From Pseudomonadota bacterium (GTDB taxonomy: Bacteria; Pseudomonadota; Gammaproteobacteria; Pseudomonadales; Halieaceae): a stretch of DNA of 7,394 nt. The stretch's first letter is position 1. Each line of letters begins with the position of its first letter. The notes under the pieces were generated by a model. That model searched no databases, had not been told where the DNA came from, and worked only from the letters and a program-made list of their open reading frames with translations. The translations under genes were made by a program, and so were the position numbers. Positions 5,749 to 7,394 of the stretch are shown here, piece by piece. Location: positions 1 to 7,394 of the forward strand of contig JAUVBI010000157.1 in NCBI GenBank assembly GCA_030591305.1, in the 5' to 3' direction.

Positions 5749-7394
5749 TTACACTGTTGGGGCGTCAAAGGGGAAGGGGGCGCCACCGATAAATTCCGGC
5801 CCCTGCAGGTTTGGCCCCTGTTTACCACTCCACCGGACAATGCGGAAGTTTGCGCTATGCTTTATTTTGGGTGCGCGGTCAAAAGGCGTGCGCAACTCCT
5901 CCATGCTTATCATCTGAACCGTTAGCTCACGGGCATTGAATTGAGCCAGGCCATAGCCATTGGCGGTGGTATCCACGTATTTCAAACCCGGATTTGCCTT
6001 GTTGGGCCCCAGCAAACTGGTCAGGGAGTCGAACCCCGTGTTCGAATACGTCATTGCGGCCAACACACCGTGCAACATCGTCATATTCCATACAGGGACG
6101 ACTTCGCGACCGGCAAATATCTCGCCGTTATTATCCCCCTTGGTTTCGCTGAAGACCATGGACCGGAAGTCAGAACTTCCCGCCCTGGCGGCCGAATCGA
6201 GATTGGTAAATAGGGGCGACGAACTTATCCCGGCACAGGGAAAGTCCACTATCACGGGGGTGCCGGTGTCTGAGCTGTACAGGGAGCCGGCACCATGCAT
6301 ATGGTGGTCGCCGGAAAATGAGACAAGGCCGGTGATATTCCGGCGCTCGAATGCGTTCATCAGGTCGTTGACTTCCCCGGGATAGCCAGCCCAGGAATCG
6401 AGGGTGAAGATACTGTCTTCCATATTGGCAAAGGGGATGGAGGACATGTCCAGTTGCATGGGAATAAGCGGCAGGGCATTGCCCCACAATTTCCAGGTGG
6501 CGCTGGAGGCTTGCAGCGTGTCCATAAACCAGTCGCGCTGGGTTTCACCCAGGCAGGAGCCGGGAGCACGGTTTTTTGCGGGATTGGGTGTTTTTCCATC
6601 GCCGTAGGGCAGAAACTCGGGTGGATTACCGTCGTTGTAGGTTCGCCCAGCGTCGGCAATTTCAACCAGGGTGGCGGTGTTCATGGGCAGGCCTACCGTC
6701 TCGGCAAAATGTTTCGGCAGACAGGGAGCGCTGCGGTAGCTGCGTGTATCGGTGAGCACCAGGTCGAGGTGTTTACCCCAGCTCAGCTTGCGGTAGATAC
6801 ACAGGCTATTTACCGTCGCCAGATTGTCGCCTACTTCGTCTCCCGATAATGAGGCATCGACGAATCCGTGGGCTGGTTGATTGTCCAATTCGTTGAGCAC
6901 CGCTGGAATGTATTCAGACCAGGCCTGGTTGGAATTTTGTTTGCGCTTCGCCTGGGGAACAGGGCTGTCTCCATAGGTATTGTAACTCTGAAAATTATTG
7001 TCACAAAATTCGTGGTCATCCCAGATGCAAATAAAGGGCCAGCGGGCGCGGGCTGCCTGTAGCCATGGGTCACTGAGATAGGTTTTGTATAGGTGGCGGT
7101 AGTCTTCCAGGGAGACGGCGTAGCGGTTTTCATCAGTCTTTTCGCCATCGGGGAAGGGCGGAACATAGCGGGATTGTTTGTTGCCATCCAGGCGCTTGTT
7201 CCAGCTACGTTCGTAGATAAAATCTCCCAGGTGGAGGATGAATTGAATCTTGTCAGCTTCAGCCGCTGCCTCGTCGTCCTCCAGCATTCTCGCCCAGGAA
7301 CCATAGAAAGCCTGCTCAAAACTCTGGCAACTGGCAAAGGCCATGGCGATATCTTTTTCCTGGTCGGCGGCGGGGGCAGTCCGGGTCCTGCCCA
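5749..7394 (-). CDS. phoD: PhoD-type alkaline phosphatase/phosphodiesterase, N-terminus outside the window
   Basis: A large calcineurin-like metallophosphoesterase of the PhoD family, which hydrolyses phosphate mono- and diesters, usually outside the cytoplasm. Seen in order, numbering from the internal Met at 7344: AFASCQ (Cys6), ILHLGDFIYE (36-45), CIWDDHEFCDNN (106-117), LVLTDTRSYR (195-204), ETQRDWF (267-273), WKLWGNALPLIP (284-295) and SFSGDHHMHGAG (342-353). These carry the Cys, Asp, Tyr, Asn and His residues expected for the Fe/Ca centre. The frame stays open past 7344 to the window edge and reads GRTRTAPAADQEKDIAMAFA, which is the family's usual lead-in to the SCQ motif. The Met at 7344 is therefore internal, and the N-terminal PhoD domain and any Tat signal peptide lie beyond the right edge. 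The C-terminus ends at a TAA at 5749. No Pho box is visible here, since the promoter is outside. Some relatives act on other phosphate esters. Confidence 0.9.
   Translation of the reverse strand, partial: GRTRTAPAADQEKDIAMAFASCQSFEQAFYGSWARMLEDDEAAAEADKIQFILHLGDFIYERSWNKRLDGNKQSRYVPPFPDGEKTDENRYAVSLEDYRHLYKTYLSDPWLQAARARWPFICIWDDHEFCDNNFQSYNTYGDSPVPQAKRKQNSNQAWSEYIPAVLNELDNQPAHGFVDASLSGDEVGDNLATVNSLCIYRKLSWGKHLDLVLTDTRSYRSAPCLPKHFAETVGLPMNTATLVEIADAGRTYNDGNPPEFLPYGDGKTPNPAKNRAPGSCLGETQRDWFMDTLQASSATWKLWGNALPLIPMQLDMSSIPFANMEDSIFTLDSWAGYPGEVNDLMNAFERRNITGLVSFSGDHHMHGAGSLYSSDTGTPVIVDFPCAGISSSPLFTNLDSAARAGSSDFRSMVFSETKGDNNGEIFAGREVVPVWNMTMLHGVLAAMTYSNTGFDSLTSLLGPNKANPGLKYVDTTANGYGLAQFNARELTVQMISMEELRTPFDRAPKIKHSANFRIVRWSGKQGPNLQGPEFIGGAPFPFDAPTV

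Overview
The window looks like a gammaproteobacterial chromosome of moderate GC. A marine steroid-degrading lineage such as Cellvibrionales is my best guess. This rests on protein style and gene content only; there is no rRNA or other phylogenetic marker. I see no tRNA, rRNA, CRISPR array, insertion sequence or phage gene. Coding density is high, and no gene-free stretch exceeds about 190 bases.

Left part (1-2665, minus strand): a compact three-gene operon read right to left. It encodes a large acyl-CoA dehydrogenase subunit (395 aa), a small acyl-CoA dehydrogenase-like subunit (380 aa), and a ketosteroid-isomerase-type protein cut by the left edge. Gaps are 33 and 27 bases, and each gene has a good purine-rich ribosome binding site. 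The two dehydrogenases have complementary sets of conserved motifs, as expected for an obligate heteromeric (alpha2beta2-type) enzyme of the kind known from steroid side-chain and ring degradation.

Middle (2666-4553): a divergent spacer carries a possible promoter or operator. It is followed by the first ~19 codons of a short-chain dehydrogenase that breaks off after its glycine motif; this is a gene remnant. The break abuts the 3' end of an intact minus-strand membrane protein with a DUF1499 domain. Divergent from that gene is a complete SDR (plus strand) that closely resembles bacterial 3beta/17beta-hydroxysteroid dehydrogenase. Together with the isomerase and the acyl-CoA dehydrogenase pair, it points to a steroid (or similar polycyclic/isoprenoid) catabolic region: oxidation of hydroxyls, movement of the double bond, then beta-oxidation-type dehydrogenation of CoA thioesters. 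The true substrate cannot be read from the sequence.

Right part (4635-7394, minus strand): household genes. A membrane-anchored J-domain protein overlaps by 4 bases a small conserved-looking protein of unknown function. Upstream of them is a 62-aa protein of unknown function, then a PhoD-type phosphatase/phosphodiesterase that runs off the right edge.

I found no convincing wholly new system. The points most worth a second look are the SDR remnant and its junction, the motif-complementary dehydrogenase pair, and the Tim14-like J-protein bicistron.
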